Numbered from the stretch's first letter, positions 39,220 to 48,768 are shown. The stretch is DNA of 53,670 nt from Gordonibacter sp036659115 (GCF_036659115.1 NZ_JAVXDF010000002.1), one strand, 5' to 3'. Notes: generated from the sequence alone by a model not told the origin. Translations and numbers: made by a program.

Positions 39220-39404
39220 TTGCCGACCCACGTGGCTTCGTCTACAATAGGCGGGCTGCCACATGGCAGGTGCTTCGTCCTTGGTCTGCATGCGCCACCC
39301 GCTTGCTCACCCAGACCGGAGCTCATAGTAGGTGTTGGCGTCCCCCGTGGATGCAAACACGCGAAACGGCGGCCTACCGAGGGCGTCGCATGAAAGGTGG
39401 AGAT
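39220..39404 (+). promoter_or_regulatory. rpsO promoter and leader
   Basis: TTGCCG at 39220-39225, 17 bases, TACAAT at 39243-39248: good boxes with ideal spacing. Transcription near 39255 would give a leader of about 150 bases ahead of AAAGGTGGAG and the ATG at 39405. S15 represses its own message in many bacteria by binding such leaders, so this one may hold an S15-binding fold. I did not identify a known motif in it. Confidence 0.6.
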
Positions 39405-39692
39405 ATGGCTAGCAAGCTCAGCATCAGCAAGGAACGCACCGAGGAACTCGTCAAAGAGTTCGGCAAGGGCGAAGGCGACTCCGGTAGCCCCGAGGTGCAG
39501 ATCGCGATCCTCTCCGAGCGCATCCGCAACCTTACTGAGCACTTGAAGGTGCACAAGAAGGACAACCATACGCGTCGAGGGCTTATGATGCTCATCGGTA
39601 AGCGCCGCGGCCTTCTGAAGTACGTCAAGAACGGCAACATCGAGGAATACCGTACGCTTATCAAAAGGCTCGGTATCCGCGACAATATCTAG
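39405..39692 (+). CDS. rpsO: 30S ribosomal protein S15
   Basis: S15 binds the three-way junction of 16S rRNA and organises the platform. The 95-residue product has the conserved GDSGSPEVQIAILSERIRNLTEHLK (near 24-48) and HKKDNHTRRGLMMLIGKRRGLLKYL-type core, ending in LIKRLGIR. It is about six residues longer than the usual 89 at the N-terminus. The start at 39405 has a strong AAAGGTGGAG; the longer frame from 39198 does not. It is followed by a terminator and pnp, the usual rpsO-pnp order. Confidence 0.95.
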   Translation: MASKLSISKERTEELVKEFGKGEGDSGSPEVQIAILSERIRNLTEHLKVHKKDNHTRRGLMMLIGKRRGLLKYVKNGNIEEYRTLIKRLGIRDNI

Positions 39693-39699
39693 CAACAAC

Positions 39700-39720
39700 A
39701 GCCCGCTTCGGCGGGCTTTT
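39700..39720 (+). terminator. Terminator/attenuator between rpsO and pnp
   Basis: AGCCCGC at 39700-39706, a TTCG tetraloop, GCGGGCT at 39711-39717, then a short T-run. It will end most rpsO transcripts and may leave some readthrough to pnp. Confidence 0.9.
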
Positions 39721-39838
39721 GTATAAGCGGTCGAAGACGCAAGGGCGCCTTTGCTCGCGGCTCGCCCGCACAGGAGCGGACAGACCGAAGAAGCTTGCGC
39801 GCACTACGGCTCGCAAGGTAAAGAGAAAGAAAGCAACT

Positions 39839-42052
39839 ATGGAAAAAATCGTCGAATCGTTCGAACTGTATGGCAAGCAGTACCGCCTGGAAACAGGGGA
39901 GCTGGCCAAGCAGGCAACCGGCTCGGTGCTGGTCTCCCAGGGCGACACGACCGTGCTGGTCACGGCTGTTATCGGCCAGGAGAAGGACTACGACTTCTTT
40001 CCCCTCACGGTCGACTTCATCGAGAAGATGTACGCCGTGGGACGCATTCCCGGCGGCTACCTGAAGCGTGAGGCTCGTCCGTCCGACAAAGGCACGCTCA
40101 CGGCCCGCATGATCGACCGCCCCATCCGCCCCGGCTTCGCCGACGGCTTCAAGCGTGAGGTGCACGTGGTCGCCACGACGTTTGTGGTAGACAGCATCAA
40201 CCCGCCCGACACCATCTGCGTCATGGGCGCCTCCGCCGCCCTTATGCTGGGCGCGGCACCGTTCGACGGCCCGGCTGCCTGCGTGCGCATTGCCCGCAAC
40301 ACCGAAACCGGCGAGTTCATCGTGAACCCGACGTTCGAAGAGTCTGAGGCGTCCGATCTCGAACTCACCATTGCCGGCACCGCCGACTACATCTCCATGG
40401 TCGAAGCCGGCGCCAACGAGATCTCCGAAGAGGACATGCTCGCCGCCATGACGTTCGGTCAGGAGGCCATCGCCGCGTTCTGCGAGGTGCAGCAGCGCTT
40501 CCTCAACCGTGCGGACATCCAGCCGGTCGAGTGGCCCATCCACGTGGCTGACCCGTCCATTGCCGAGCGCATCGCCCCCTTCGAGGCCGAGATGGCCGCC
40601 GCGATTCGCGATGCCGACAAGCAGGCCCGCATGGGCAAGGTCGCCGAGCTCAAGGACCGCGTACGTGCCGAGCAGTTCACCGATGAAGAGCGTGCTGCCT
40701 GGAAGGGCGATATCGCTGCGGCCCTCAAGAAGCTTGAGAAGAAGGCCATGCGCGCCATGGTCGTCGAGACGGGCGAGCGCGCCGACGGCCGCCGTCCCGA
40801 AGACATCCGCCCGCTGCACATCGTTCCGGGCTACCTGCCCCGCGTCCACGGCTCCGGCTTGTTCCAGCGCGGCCAGACCCAGGCGCTCTCCATCGTCACG
40901 TTGGGCATGCTCAACGAATGGCAGCGCCTCGACACCATCGATCCGGCCGAGGGTAAGCGTTATATGCACCAGTACAACTTCCCGCCGTACTGCACAGGCG
41001 AAGCGGGCCGCATGGGTGCGCCGAAACGCCGCGAGATCGGCCATGGTGCCTTGGCCGAGCGCGCGCTTTTGCCCGTGATCCCCAGCGAGGACGACTTCCC
41101 CTACGCTATCCGCGTGGTGTCCGAGGTACTCGAGTCAAACGGCTCGTCCTCCATGGCTTCCACCTGCGGCTCGACACTGGCTTTGATGGATGCCGGCGTG
41201 CCTATCAAGGCTCCCGTTTCCGGTATCGCCATGGGGCTTATCAAGGAGGGCGACGATGTGGTCATCCTCTCCGACATCCAGGGTATCGAGGACTTCCTGG
41301 GCGACATGGACTTCAAGGTATGCGGCACCGAGAAGGGCATCACGGCCCTGCAGATGGACAACAAGGCCCGCGGTTTGTCAGTTGACATCCTAGCTCGCGC
41401 GCTCAAGCAGGCAAGCGAGGGCCGTGCTCACATTCTGACCGGCATGCTGGAGACCATCGAGGCGCCACGCGAGGAGCTTTCCCAGTTCGCCCCGCGCATC
41501 GAGACCATCCACATCCCGGTCGACAAGATCCGCGACGTCATTGGCAGCGGCGGCAAGGTCGTCCGCGGCATCCAAGAGGAGACGGGCGCGCACATCGACA
41601 TCCAGGAAGACGGCACCATCCATATCGCGGCCATCGAGGGTCCGGCGGGCGATGCCGCCAAGGCCATGATCCTCGGCATCGTGAAGGAGCCCGAGGTGGG
41701 CGAGGTGTTCGACGGCGAGGTCGTGGGCATCAAGGACTTCGGCGCCTTCATCAAGCTGACGCCGGGCAAGGACGGCCTGCTGCACATCAGCCGCGTGGCC
41801 AACGGCCGCGTGGGTAAGGTGGAGGATGTGCTGAACCTAGGCGACATCATCAAGGTAGAGGTGCTTGAGGTGGACCCGAAGACGGGCAAGATCTCGCTCG
41901 ATCGTCTGGACAAGCCTGAGGCTCCCGAGGGCTCCGCGCCGCGCCGCGAGGACCGCGGACCCCGTCCCGAGCGCAGCGACCGCGACAACCGTCCGGGGCG
42001 CAGCAATCGCAGCAGCAGCGAGCGCACCCCCCGTCGCCGCCACGACAGCTAA
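39839..42052 (+). CDS. pnp: Polyribonucleotide nucleotidyltransferase (PNPase)
   Basis: Phosphorolytic 3'-5' exoribonuclease and RNA-degradation enzyme. The 737-residue product has two RNase PH domains (first begins KIVESFELYGKQYRLETG; the second contains FQRGQTQALSIVTLG and SEVLESNGSSSMASTCG). A KH domain (VIGSGGKVVRGIQEETGAHIDI, near 567-588) and an S1 domain (VFDGEVVGIKDFGAFIKL, near 622-639) follow. The end is a disordered Arg/Ser/Pro/Asp-rich tail of about 40 residues (after about 698), which is longer than in E. coli. The ATG at 39839 follows AAGAGAAAGAAAG. Confidence 0.95.
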   Translation: MEKIVESFELYGKQYRLETGELAKQATGSVLVSQGDTTVLVTAVIGQEKDYDFFPLTVDFIEKMYAVGRIPGGYLKREARPSDKGTLTARMIDRPIRPGFADGFKREVHVVATTFVVDSINPPDTICVMGASAALMLGAAPFDGPAACVRIARNTETGEFIVNPTFEESEASDLELTIAGTADYISMVEAGANEISEEDMLAAMTFGQEAIAAFCEVQQRFLNRADIQPVEWPIHVADPSIAERIAPFEAEMAAAIRDADKQARMGKVAELKDRVRAEQFTDEERAAWKGDIAAALKKLEKKAMRAMVVETGERADGRRPEDIRPLHIVPGYLPRVHGSGLFQRGQTQALSIVTLGMLNEWQRLDTIDPAEGKRYMHQYNFPPYCTGEAGRMGAPKRREIGHGALAERALLPVIPSEDDFPYAIRVVSEVLESNGSSSMASTCGSTLALMDAGVPIKAPVSGIAMGLIKEGDDVVILSDIQGIEDFLGDMDFKVCGTEKGITALQMDNKARGLSVDILARALKQASEGRAHILTGMLETIEAPREELSQFAPRIETIHIPVDKIRDVIGSGGKVVRGIQEETGAHIDIQEDGTIHIAAIEGPAGDAAKAMILGIVKEPEVGEVFDGEVVGIKDFGAFIKLTPGKDGLLHISRVANGRVGKVEDVLNLGDIIKVEVLEVDPKTGKISLDRLDKPEAPEGSAPRREDRGPRPERSDRDNRPGRSNRSSSERTPRRRHDS

Positions 42053-42080
42053 GCGCTCGAAGCACGCCTGATCGAGCAAA

Positions 42081-42106
42081 CGAAAGGCCGCGAAAGCGGC
42101 CTTTCG
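42081..42106 (+). terminator. Terminator after pnp
   Basis: CGAAAGGCCGC at 42081-42091 pairs with GCGGCCTTTCG at 42096-42106 with a GAAA loop, an 11 bp stem. The T-run is short, but position and stem strength support termination. Confidence 0.8.
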
Positions 42107-42367
42107 TCGCTGTACCCCCTGGAGAAGGGACCAGATGCGAAGGCATCGTACGTTCTCCTTCCGGCCCTTCCTGCGGTGCGCCCCACATCTCGCGTCGGCG
42201 CCATGTGCGAGCCATCACCTCGTCGGCATCGTTTTGCACGGTCGCAAGGGCACCATGCAACGGTCGCCAGCCAATACTGCCGCCGAGGCCTCGGCTCAGC
42301 TGGCGGGAGGCCCGTCTTTTGCCTGTTCGTGGTAAGATGCTGCGAAAGGAAAGACGAAAGGAAGAGC
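42107..42367. other. pnp-dapB spacer
   Basis: No convincing gene. A TAAGAT at 42333-42338 may be the -10 box of dapB, though no -35 match is clear. AAGGAAGAGC precedes the dapB ATG. Small frames on both strands here have no family features. Confidence 0.4.
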
Positions 42368-43141
42368 ATGATCAAAGTTGCAGTGGCCGGGTGCGCGGGA
42401 CGCATGGGCACCACGGTGGTTGACGCGGTAGGGAAGGCTGACGACATGGAGGTTGTTTGCGGCATCGACCCGCATGCCGCGGGCTCCGAGACCGCGTTTC
42501 CCGTGTTCCCCAACGTGGTCGAGGCGCTCGACGGTGCGACGTTCGATGTGCTGGTGGACTTCACGCAGCCGGCCGTGGTGGCAGGCAACCTGCGCGTGGC
42601 ACTGCCGGCCGGCGTTAACTGCGTCGTGGGCACGACTGGCATGTCGAACGAGACTCTCGACGAGCTGGCTGCATCGGCCGCACCGGGCACCTGCCTGTTT
42701 TACGCTCCGAACTTCACGACTGGTGCGGTGCTAATGATGGAGTTTGCCCGCGTTGCCGCCCCGTACTTTCCGGAAGCCGAGGTCATCGAGTTCCACCACG
42801 CCAAAAAGCTGGACGCGCCGAGCGGCACTGCGGTGCGCACAGCCCAGATCATCGCCGAGGCGCGGGGAGGCCGCGTAAGCGAGGCTCCCGGACGCGAGAC
42901 CGAGATCGAAGGTGCTGAGGGCGCACGCGGGGCCCTGGTGGACGGCGTTCCGGTGCATTCCGTGCGTTCGATGGGCTATGTGGCCAGCCAGGAGGTCGTG
43001 TTCGGCTCGATGGGGCAGACGCTCGCCCTGCGCCACGACTCGTGGGACCGCGCGTCCTACATGCCGGGCGTTTTGCTGGGCATCCGCAGTGTGGGGGAGC
43101 GGTCGGGCCTGATTGTAGGTTTGGAGAACTTCATGGCGTGA
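42368..43141 (+). CDS. dapB: 4-hydroxy-tetrahydrodipicolinate reductase
   Basis: NAD(P)H-dependent step of diaminopimelate/lysine synthesis. The 257-residue product has the cofactor motif VAVAGCAGRMG near 4-14 and the segment VVGTTGMS near 88-95. The catalytic signature is HHAKKLDAPSGTA near 141-153. The C-terminal part ends in VGLENFM. The longer frame upstream through 42176 lacks family support. dapA follows after 110 bases. Confidence 0.95.
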   Translation: MIKVAVAGCAGRMGTTVVDAVGKADDMEVVCGIDPHAAGSETAFPVFPNVVEALDGATFDVLVDFTQPAVVAGNLRVALPAGVNCVVGTTGMSNETLDELAASAAPGTCLFYAPNFTTGAVLMMEFARVAAPYFPEAEVIEFHHAKKLDAPSGTAVRTAQIIAEARGGRVSEAPGRETEIEGAEGARGALVDGVPVHSVRSMGYVASQEVVFGSMGQTLALRHDSWDRASYMPGVLLGIRSVGERSGLIVGLENFMA

Positions 43142-43251
43142 GCATGAATCGCACGCCCGTTCGTGGCATAATAAGCGTTTAAGCATTCGATGCAAAGTGC
43201 GCGCGGCTCGAAACGACAGCAGCCTGCGCCCGGTACGTAAAGGAGACGAAT

Positions 43252-44148
43252 ATGTCGCAGCCCCGCTTCGGTCGCATGATCCCGGCCATGGTCACGCCGT
43301 TCGACAAGAACCGCGATCTGGACCTCGACCGCGCTCAGGCGCTGGCAAAGCGGTTGGTTGACGGAGGCAGCGACTCGCTCATTATCTCCGGCACGACCGG
43401 CGAGAGTCCGACGGTGTTCTACCCGCAGAAGATCGAGCTGTTCCGCGCCGTCATAGAAGCGGTGGGTGATCGTGTGCCCGTTATTGCCAACGTAGGCGAT
43501 AACTGCACAGCCGACACCATCGACTTCGCGCACGATGTGGCGAAACTGGGCGTTGACGGATTCATGTGCGTCGTGCCGTACTACAGCAAGCCTCCGCAAG
43601 AGGGTATCTACGCGCACTTCGATGCCATTGCAAGCGCTGTGGAATTGCCGATCATCCTCTATAACATCCCCGGCCGCTGCGTGGTGAACATGACTGCCGA
43701 GACTACGCTGCGTTTGGCGAGCGAGCATGGGAACATCGTTGCCGTGAAAGAGGCATCGGGCGACATGGCGCAGATCAAGGCTATTATCGACGGTGCGCCG
43801 GAAGGCTTTGCCGTGTATTCGGGCGACGATGCTGCCACCTACGAGCTTATGCAGCTGGGCGGCGACGGCGTCATCTCGACCATCGGCAACGTGGCGCCTG
43901 CTCGCATGAAGGAAATCGTCGAGCTGTGCGCTGCGGGCGACTTCGACGGCGCGTTGGCGGCGCATGAGCGCCTGCTGCCGCTGATGAAGGGCCTGTTCGA
44001 GACTTCCAATCCCATTTTGGTGAAGGAAGCGCTCAAGCTTGTCGGCTTCCCGGTGGGCGGTGTGCGTCTGCCCTTGGTGGATGCTACCTCCGAGCAATCC
44101 GAGCGCCTTGCGGCCATCATGCGCGAAGTGGGCGTACTCGAAGCTTAA
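43252..44148 (+). CDS. dapA: 4-hydroxy-tetrahydrodipicolinate synthase
   Basis: Condenses aspartate semialdehyde with pyruvate at the start of the DAP branch. The 298-residue (beta/alpha)8 protein has GTTGESPTVF (near 48-57) and the Schiff-base Lys in NIVAVKEASGD near 161-171. The YNIPGRCVVN segment with the catalytic Tyr is near 138. The substrate-binding SGDDA is near 189. AAAGGAGACG precedes the ATG. CATAAT near 43168 could be a weak -10 box, so it may have its own promoter as well as readthrough from dapB. Confidence 0.95.
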   Translation: MSQPRFGRMIPAMVTPFDKNRDLDLDRAQALAKRLVDGGSDSLIISGTTGESPTVFYPQKIELFRAVIEAVGDRVPVIANVGDNCTADTIDFAHDVAKLGVDGFMCVVPYYSKPPQEGIYAHFDAIASAVELPIILYNIPGRCVVNMTAETTLRLASEHGNIVAVKEASGDMAQIKAIIDGAPEGFAVYSGDDAATYELMQLGGDGVISTIGNVAPARMKEIVELCAAGDFDGALAAHERLLPLMKGLFETSNPILVKEALKLVGFPVGGVRLPLVDATSEQSERLAAIMREVGVLEA

Positions 44149-44230
44149 AATCACGCCGTGGCGCAAAGGCGCCGCAGCACAAGGACGGATGCGCCGCCTG
44201 CAAGGGCGGCGCTGTATGATAAGGAATAGT

Positions 44231-46132
44231 ATGGAACAAAATAACACGCGCCCCGAGCGCGAGCAGAGCCGTGCGCAGGGAAACCGGCGCAGTAGCACCG
44301 CTCGTGCCAACGGTGGCAACAGCGGCCGCGAGAAGAACACGCGGTCGTACAAGCATGTGCAGCTGGAACACCAGCGTCCGCACCTCACGAAGGACGGACA
44401 GCAGCAAAACGGCCAGCAGAAGCAGGGTGGTGGGCAACAGGACACGCGACGCAGCGTCGCTTCGCCTAAGAAAGATCAGAATGCCACGTTGAAGGTCATC
44501 CCGCTGGGCGGTTTGGATGCCATCGGAAAGAACATGACCGTGTTCGAGTGCAAAGGCGACATGATCCTCGACGATGCGGGACTGATGTTTCCCGACGACG
44601 ATCATCCGGGCATCGACCTGATCCTGCCCGACTACACCTATGTGCTGGAGAACGCCGACAAACTGCGCGGCATCATTATCACGCACGGCCACGAGGATCA
44701 CACCGGCACGTTGCCGTACCTGATGAAGGATCTGGACCGCCAGATTCCCATCTACGGCACGAAGATGACGTTGGGCCTGATCGAAGGCAAGTTCGCCGAA
44801 CATAGGATCAAAAACGCGAAGCTTATCGAGATCAAGCCGGGCGACCAGGTGAAGCTGGGCTGCATGACAGCCGAATTCTTCGCCGTGAACCACTCCATTC
44901 CGGGAGCCGTGGGCGTGTTCTTCCAGAGTCCTGCCGGAAACGTGCTCCATACGGGCGACTTCAAGCTCGATCAGACGCCCATCGACGGGGTGACCACCGA
45001 TTTCGGTGCGCTCGCGAAGTATTCGCAGATGGGCGTGGACCTCATGATGAGCGACTCCACGAACGCCCAGAACCCCAACTTCACGCCGAGCGAGGCCGAG
45101 GTAGGCAAGGAGCTGGCGAAGATCATCTCGCAGGCCAAGGGCCGCGTGATCATCGCCTCGTTCGCAAGCCATATCCACCGCATGCAGCAGATCTGCGACG
45201 CCGCGCGCAACAACGGCCGTAAGGTCGTGGTCACGGGGCGCTCGATGATCCAGAACACCGACATCGCGCGGCGCCTGGGCTACCTGAACATTCCCGACGA
45301 GGATATCGTGGACGCCTACGATCTGAAGGGCATTCCGCCTGAGCAGGTGGTCATCATGTGCACGGGAAGCCAGGGCGAGCCGCTCTCGGCCCTTGCGCGC
45401 ATTGCCAACGGCGAGCACAAGACCATCGATTTGGACAAGGGCGATACGGTCATCATCTCGGCTACGCCGGTTCCCGGCAACGAGAAGGCCGTCACGCGCG
45501 TGGTCAACTCGCTGGCCAAGATTGGGGCAGATGTCTACGACAAGAAGCGTGCCATGGTGCATGTGTCAGGACACGCCGGTGCTGAGGAGCTGAAACTGGT
45601 CCTTTCCATCGTAAGTCCCACGGCCTTCATGCCGGTGCACGGCGAGGCGACGCATCTGCGCGCCCACGCGCGCTTGGCAGAGGCGACGGGCGTGCCGACG
45701 GAAAACGTGTTCATCTGCGAGAACGGCGAAAGCTTGGAGCTTACGTCGCGCGGGGTGCAGCACGGCGAGACCGTGCAGAGCGGCATCGTGTTCGTGGACG
45801 GCCTGTCGGTGGGCGATACGTCGCAGGATATCCTCGACGAGCGTAACGCGCTGGGTTCCCAGGGCTTCGCTGCTGTGGCAGCTGCCATTTCGGGTAAGCG
45901 CAAGGATCTGGTGGGCGACGTGCAGATCGAGATGCACGGTATCACGGGCGGGGACGACGAGTACCTGCTACGCGATGCCCAGTCTACCGTGAAGAACGCA
46001 CTCAAGCGCCAGCTGGGCAAGGGCGGCGGCGCGCGCGAGCTGAAGAAGGCGGCGCGCGACTCGCTGCTCTCTCTCTTGTGGGAACGCACGAAGCAGCGCC
46101 CCATGGCCGTCGTGAACTTGCTGGAAGTTTAA
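44231..46132 (+). CDS. rnj: Ribonuclease J
   Basis: Beta-CASP metallo-hydrolase with 5'-3' exo- and endonuclease activity, a main mRNA and rRNA processing enzyme of Gram-positive bacteria. The core starts near residue 87 (LKVIPLGGLDAIGKNMTV) and carries the metal motif THGHEDHTG near 156-164. The beta-CASP segments (FASHIHRMQQI, CTGSQGEP) and the C-terminal SGHAGAEELKL complete it. Before the core lies an 86-residue extension rich in Gln, Asn, Gly, Arg and Ser; the whole protein is 633 residues against about 555 in Bacillus. The gene lies 82 bases after dapA, a common neighbour pair in actinobacteria. Confidence 0.93.
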   Translation: MEQNNTRPEREQSRAQGNRRSSTARANGGNSGREKNTRSYKHVQLEHQRPHLTKDGQQQNGQQKQGGGQQDTRRSVASPKKDQNATLKVIPLGGLDAIGKNMTVFECKGDMILDDAGLMFPDDDHPGIDLILPDYTYVLENADKLRGIIITHGHEDHTGTLPYLMKDLDRQIPIYGTKMTLGLIEGKFAEHRIKNAKLIEIKPGDQVKLGCMTAEFFAVNHSIPGAVGVFFQSPAGNVLHTGDFKLDQTPIDGVTTDFGALAKYSQMGVDLMMSDSTNAQNPNFTPSEAEVGKELAKIISQAKGRVIIASFASHIHRMQQICDAARNNGRKVVVTGRSMIQNTDIARRLGYLNIPDEDIVDAYDLKGIPPEQVVIMCTGSQGEPLSALARIANGEHKTIDLDKGDTVIISATPVPGNEKAVTRVVNSLAKIGADVYDKKRAMVHVSGHAGAEELKLVLSIVSPTAFMPVHGEATHLRAHARLAEATGVPTENVFICENGESLELTSRGVQHGETVQSGIVFVDGLSVGDTSQDILDERNALGSQGFAAVAAAISGKRKDLVGDVQIEMHGITGGDDEYLLRDAQSTVKNALKRQLGKGGGARELKKAARDSLLSLLWERTKQRPMAVVNLLEV

Positions 46133-46226
46133 GCTATAATGGCCGCATGTGCTCAAGCGCAGGCGGCCATTTGCCCGCGTAATCGAACTTGAAACGTACT
46201 CTAAACGCAGCAAAAGGAGCTGGGCC
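46133..46226 (+). promoter_or_regulatory. ftsK upstream signals
   Basis: TATAAT at 46135-46140 overlaps the 3' end of the RNase J gene. ATGGCCGC at 46139-46146 pairs with GCGGCCAT at 46163-46170 (8 bp stem), so a message started here would begin with or contain this stem. No clear -35 box is present. AAAAGGAGC at about 46211 is the ribosome binding site of ftsK. Confidence 0.4.
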
Positions 46227-48764
46227 GTGGCCCGACAGTCAGCACCCGCATCCAATAAATCTTCCAAAGCCTCGTCAGCTGCGAAGCCGAAGGGCAAGGC
46301 GGCATCGCCTGCCGAGAAAAGCGCCCGTAAAAACGGCGCTGTTGCGTCGCGCGCGGTTCCAGAGGACAGCCGGCGCATCATGGACGACCGCACCCAGCGC
46401 GACATCACGGGTGTCGCGTTCGCTGTGGTTGCCATCGCGCTGTTCGTGGCGGCCGTCATGCCGACGAACGCCATCGTGACGTCGTTCGTGTCGACGGCCC
46501 TGCACCTGGTATTGGGCTTGGGAGCCTACCTTCTGCCGTTTTTCTTGCTGATCATCGGGGCGAGCTTTCTCGTACGTTTCGATCGCGAGCGTGTTCCCGC
46601 TCGCGTGTCAGCGGGCTTGGTCATGATCTTCGTGGCCGTGTTGGTCCTTTTGGCGCTGTTCACCCCCTTGGATGCCGGCAGGGAAGGCGCTCCTGCGGCC
46701 TTGTTCGCAGCCGACCAGCTCTCGGCACGCGGCGGTTATATCGGCGCAGGTATCGCCTGGGTCGGGTTCACCCTGCTTGGCCAGGTTATCTCGTGCATCA
46801 TCATGTTCGGTGTCATCGTGGCTGGCTTCGTGATCATCGGCTTCTCGCTCTCGAAGCTGATCGAGCATGTGCAGAGCAAACACTCCGAGGCGAGCGAGGA
46901 CGGTGCCGGTGTGCTTGCGGCGCCCGCCTACGCACGCGTCCGGCGCTCCGAGGGCAAGGGAGCACAAGCTGCGGCAGCAGACGAGGCTCAGGCCACAAGC
47001 GTGCTTCCCCGTACCAAGAAGGGGAGGGCGGAGCGCGCCGAGGAGGGTGAGAAGAAGCCGCGCCGTGCCTCTGAATCGCTGAATACCCAGGTCATCGGCG
47101 GGCGGCATGCCGCCTCATTCGATGCTCCCACTGCGGTGGAGCAGCCCTTGACCCGAAAGCTCGGCCGCGCGCGCAACGCCGTTGATGCAGATGCGCAAGC
47201 GACACGCAAGAAAACGTCTTCCACGCCGCTTGCTGCTCCCCAGCCGCAGGATGGTTTCCAGTTGCCCACACCCGATATGCTCGCCACAAGCAACTTGTCC
47301 AAGAAGGACAAGGCCAACGAAGTTGAGCTGCGCGAGACAGCCGACTGCCTACAGGAGACGCTTGAGAGCTTCAGTATCTTCGCCGAGGTCGTAGGCTGGG
47401 TGGCCGGGCCCACGGTGACGCTGTTCAAGGTGGATCTGCCCTCCGGCGTGCGCGTAAGCCGCATCACGGCGCTTGAGCAGGACATTGCTCTCGCGCTCGC
47501 TGCACCCGGCGTGCGCATCTTCGCGCCCATTCCTGGCACGAACTACGTCGGTATCGAAGTACCCAACCGCACGCGCCAGACCGTGCTTTTGGGCGATGTG
47601 CTCAAAGATGCGCAGGAGGGGCCCCTACAGGTTGCCATCGGCAAGGACGTCGAGGGCCGATCCATCGTGTCCGACCTGTCCAAGATGCCCCACCTGCTCA
47701 TCGGCGGCACCACGGGCTCAGGCAAGTCGGTGTCGGTGAACGCCATGATCATGTCCATCCTCATGCGCGCCACACCCGCTGAGGTGCGCTTCATCATGAT
47801 CGACCCCAAGCGCGTGGAGTTCACGCCCTACAACGGCATCCCGCACCTCTACGTACCCGTTGTCACCGAGGCGCGTGAGGCTGCGAGTGCGCTCTCGTGG
47901 GGCGTGGCCGAGATGGAGCGGCGCCTGAAGGTGTTCTCCAAGGTAGGTGCCCGCAACATCGGCCAGTACAATGCCAAGGTGCAAGCCGAGCTTGCCGAGC
48001 AGCAGAAAGCCGTCGACGAGGGCAAGGAGCCCGCTGCTCGCGCGCTGGGAGACGAGCTTCCCTACATCGTCATCATCATCGACGAGCTGGCCGACCTCAT
48101 GATGAACGTGGGCAAGGAAGTTGAGTTCTCCATCAGCCGCATCGCGCAGCTGGCGCGTGCCGCCGGCATCCACCTAATCGTGGCCACGCAGCGTCCGTCC
48201 ACAAACGTGGTCACGGGCCTCATCAAGGCGAACATCACGAACCGCATCGCGTTCAACGTGGCTTCGGGCATCGATAGCCGCGTTGTGCTGGACACACCGG
48301 GTGCCGAGCGCCTCATCGGATTGGGCGACTTGCTGCTGTCGAAGCCCGAGCTGGCCAAGCCGCAGCGCATCCAGGGCTGCTATGTCTCAGAAGACGAGAT
48401 CAATGCCGTGGTGGACATGCTCAAGGAGCAAGGCGAGCCCGAGTACCATTCCGAGATATTGCAGACGAACCTTATCACGTTGGGAGCGTCGCAGCCCGAC
48501 GGCAGCGGAGGCAGCTGCTCGGACGACGATCCGCTTATCTGGGAGGCTGCCGATATCGTTGTGTCGAGCGCCCTGGGCTCTACGTCGAACATACAAAGGC
48601 GCCTGAAAGTTGGTTATTCTCGCGCTGGGCGTATAATGGACATGCTCGAGGATAAGGGCGTCGTGGGGCCGCCGAACGGCAGCAAACCCCGTGATGTGTT
48701 AGTTGACGCCATGGAGCTGGAGACGCTGAAGGCGTTCGAGGCGCAAGACTCAGGCGAGGAGTAA
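46227..48764 (+). CDS. ftsK: DNA translocase FtsK/SpoIIIE
   Basis: Septum-associated motor that clears chromosome DNA at division. From the GTG at 46227 the product is 845 residues. A basic N-terminal tail is followed by membrane helices at about 55-200. A low-complexity linker extends to about 370. The FtsK motor has Walker A GGTTGSGKSVSVN (near 492-504) and Walker B IVIIIDELADLMM (near 614). The gamma winged helix at the end reads STSNIQRRLKVGYSRAGRIMD, as needed to read KOPS/SRS polarity sequences. The longer frame from 46149 adds 26 residues with no support. A RodZ-like gene starts four bases after its stop. Confidence 0.95.
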   Translation: MARQSAPASNKSSKASSAAKPKGKAASPAEKSARKNGAVASRAVPEDSRRIMDDRTQRDITGVAFAVVAIALFVAAVMPTNAIVTSFVSTALHLVLGLGAYLLPFFLLIIGASFLVRFDRERVPARVSAGLVMIFVAVLVLLALFTPLDAGREGAPAALFAADQLSARGGYIGAGIAWVGFTLLGQVISCIIMFGVIVAGFVIIGFSLSKLIEHVQSKHSEASEDGAGVLAAPAYARVRRSEGKGAQAAAADEAQATSVLPRTKKGRAERAEEGEKKPRRASESLNTQVIGGRHAASFDAPTAVEQPLTRKLGRARNAVDADAQATRKKTSSTPLAAPQPQDGFQLPTPDMLATSNLSKKDKANEVELRETADCLQETLESFSIFAEVVGWVAGPTVTLFKVDLPSGVRVSRITALEQDIALALAAPGVRIFAPIPGTNYVGIEVPNRTRQTVLLGDVLKDAQEGPLQVAIGKDVEGRSIVSDLSKMPHLLIGGTTGSGKSVSVNAMIMSILMRATPAEVRFIMIDPKRVEFTPYNGIPHLYVPVVTEAREAASALSWGVAEMERRLKVFSKVGARNIGQYNAKVQAELAEQQKAVDEGKEPAARALGDELPYIVIIIDELADLMMNVGKEVEFSISRIAQLARAAGIHLIVATQRPSTNVVTGLIKANITNRIAFNVASGIDSRVVLDTPGAERLIGLGDLLLSKPELAKPQRIQGCYVSEDEINAVVDMLKEQGEPEYHSEILQTNLITLGASQPDGSGGSCSDDDPLIWEAADIVVSSALGSTSNIQRRLKVGYSRAGRIMDMLEDKGVVGPPNGSKPRDVLVDAMELETLKAFEAQDSGEE

Positions 48765-48768
48765 CGAC

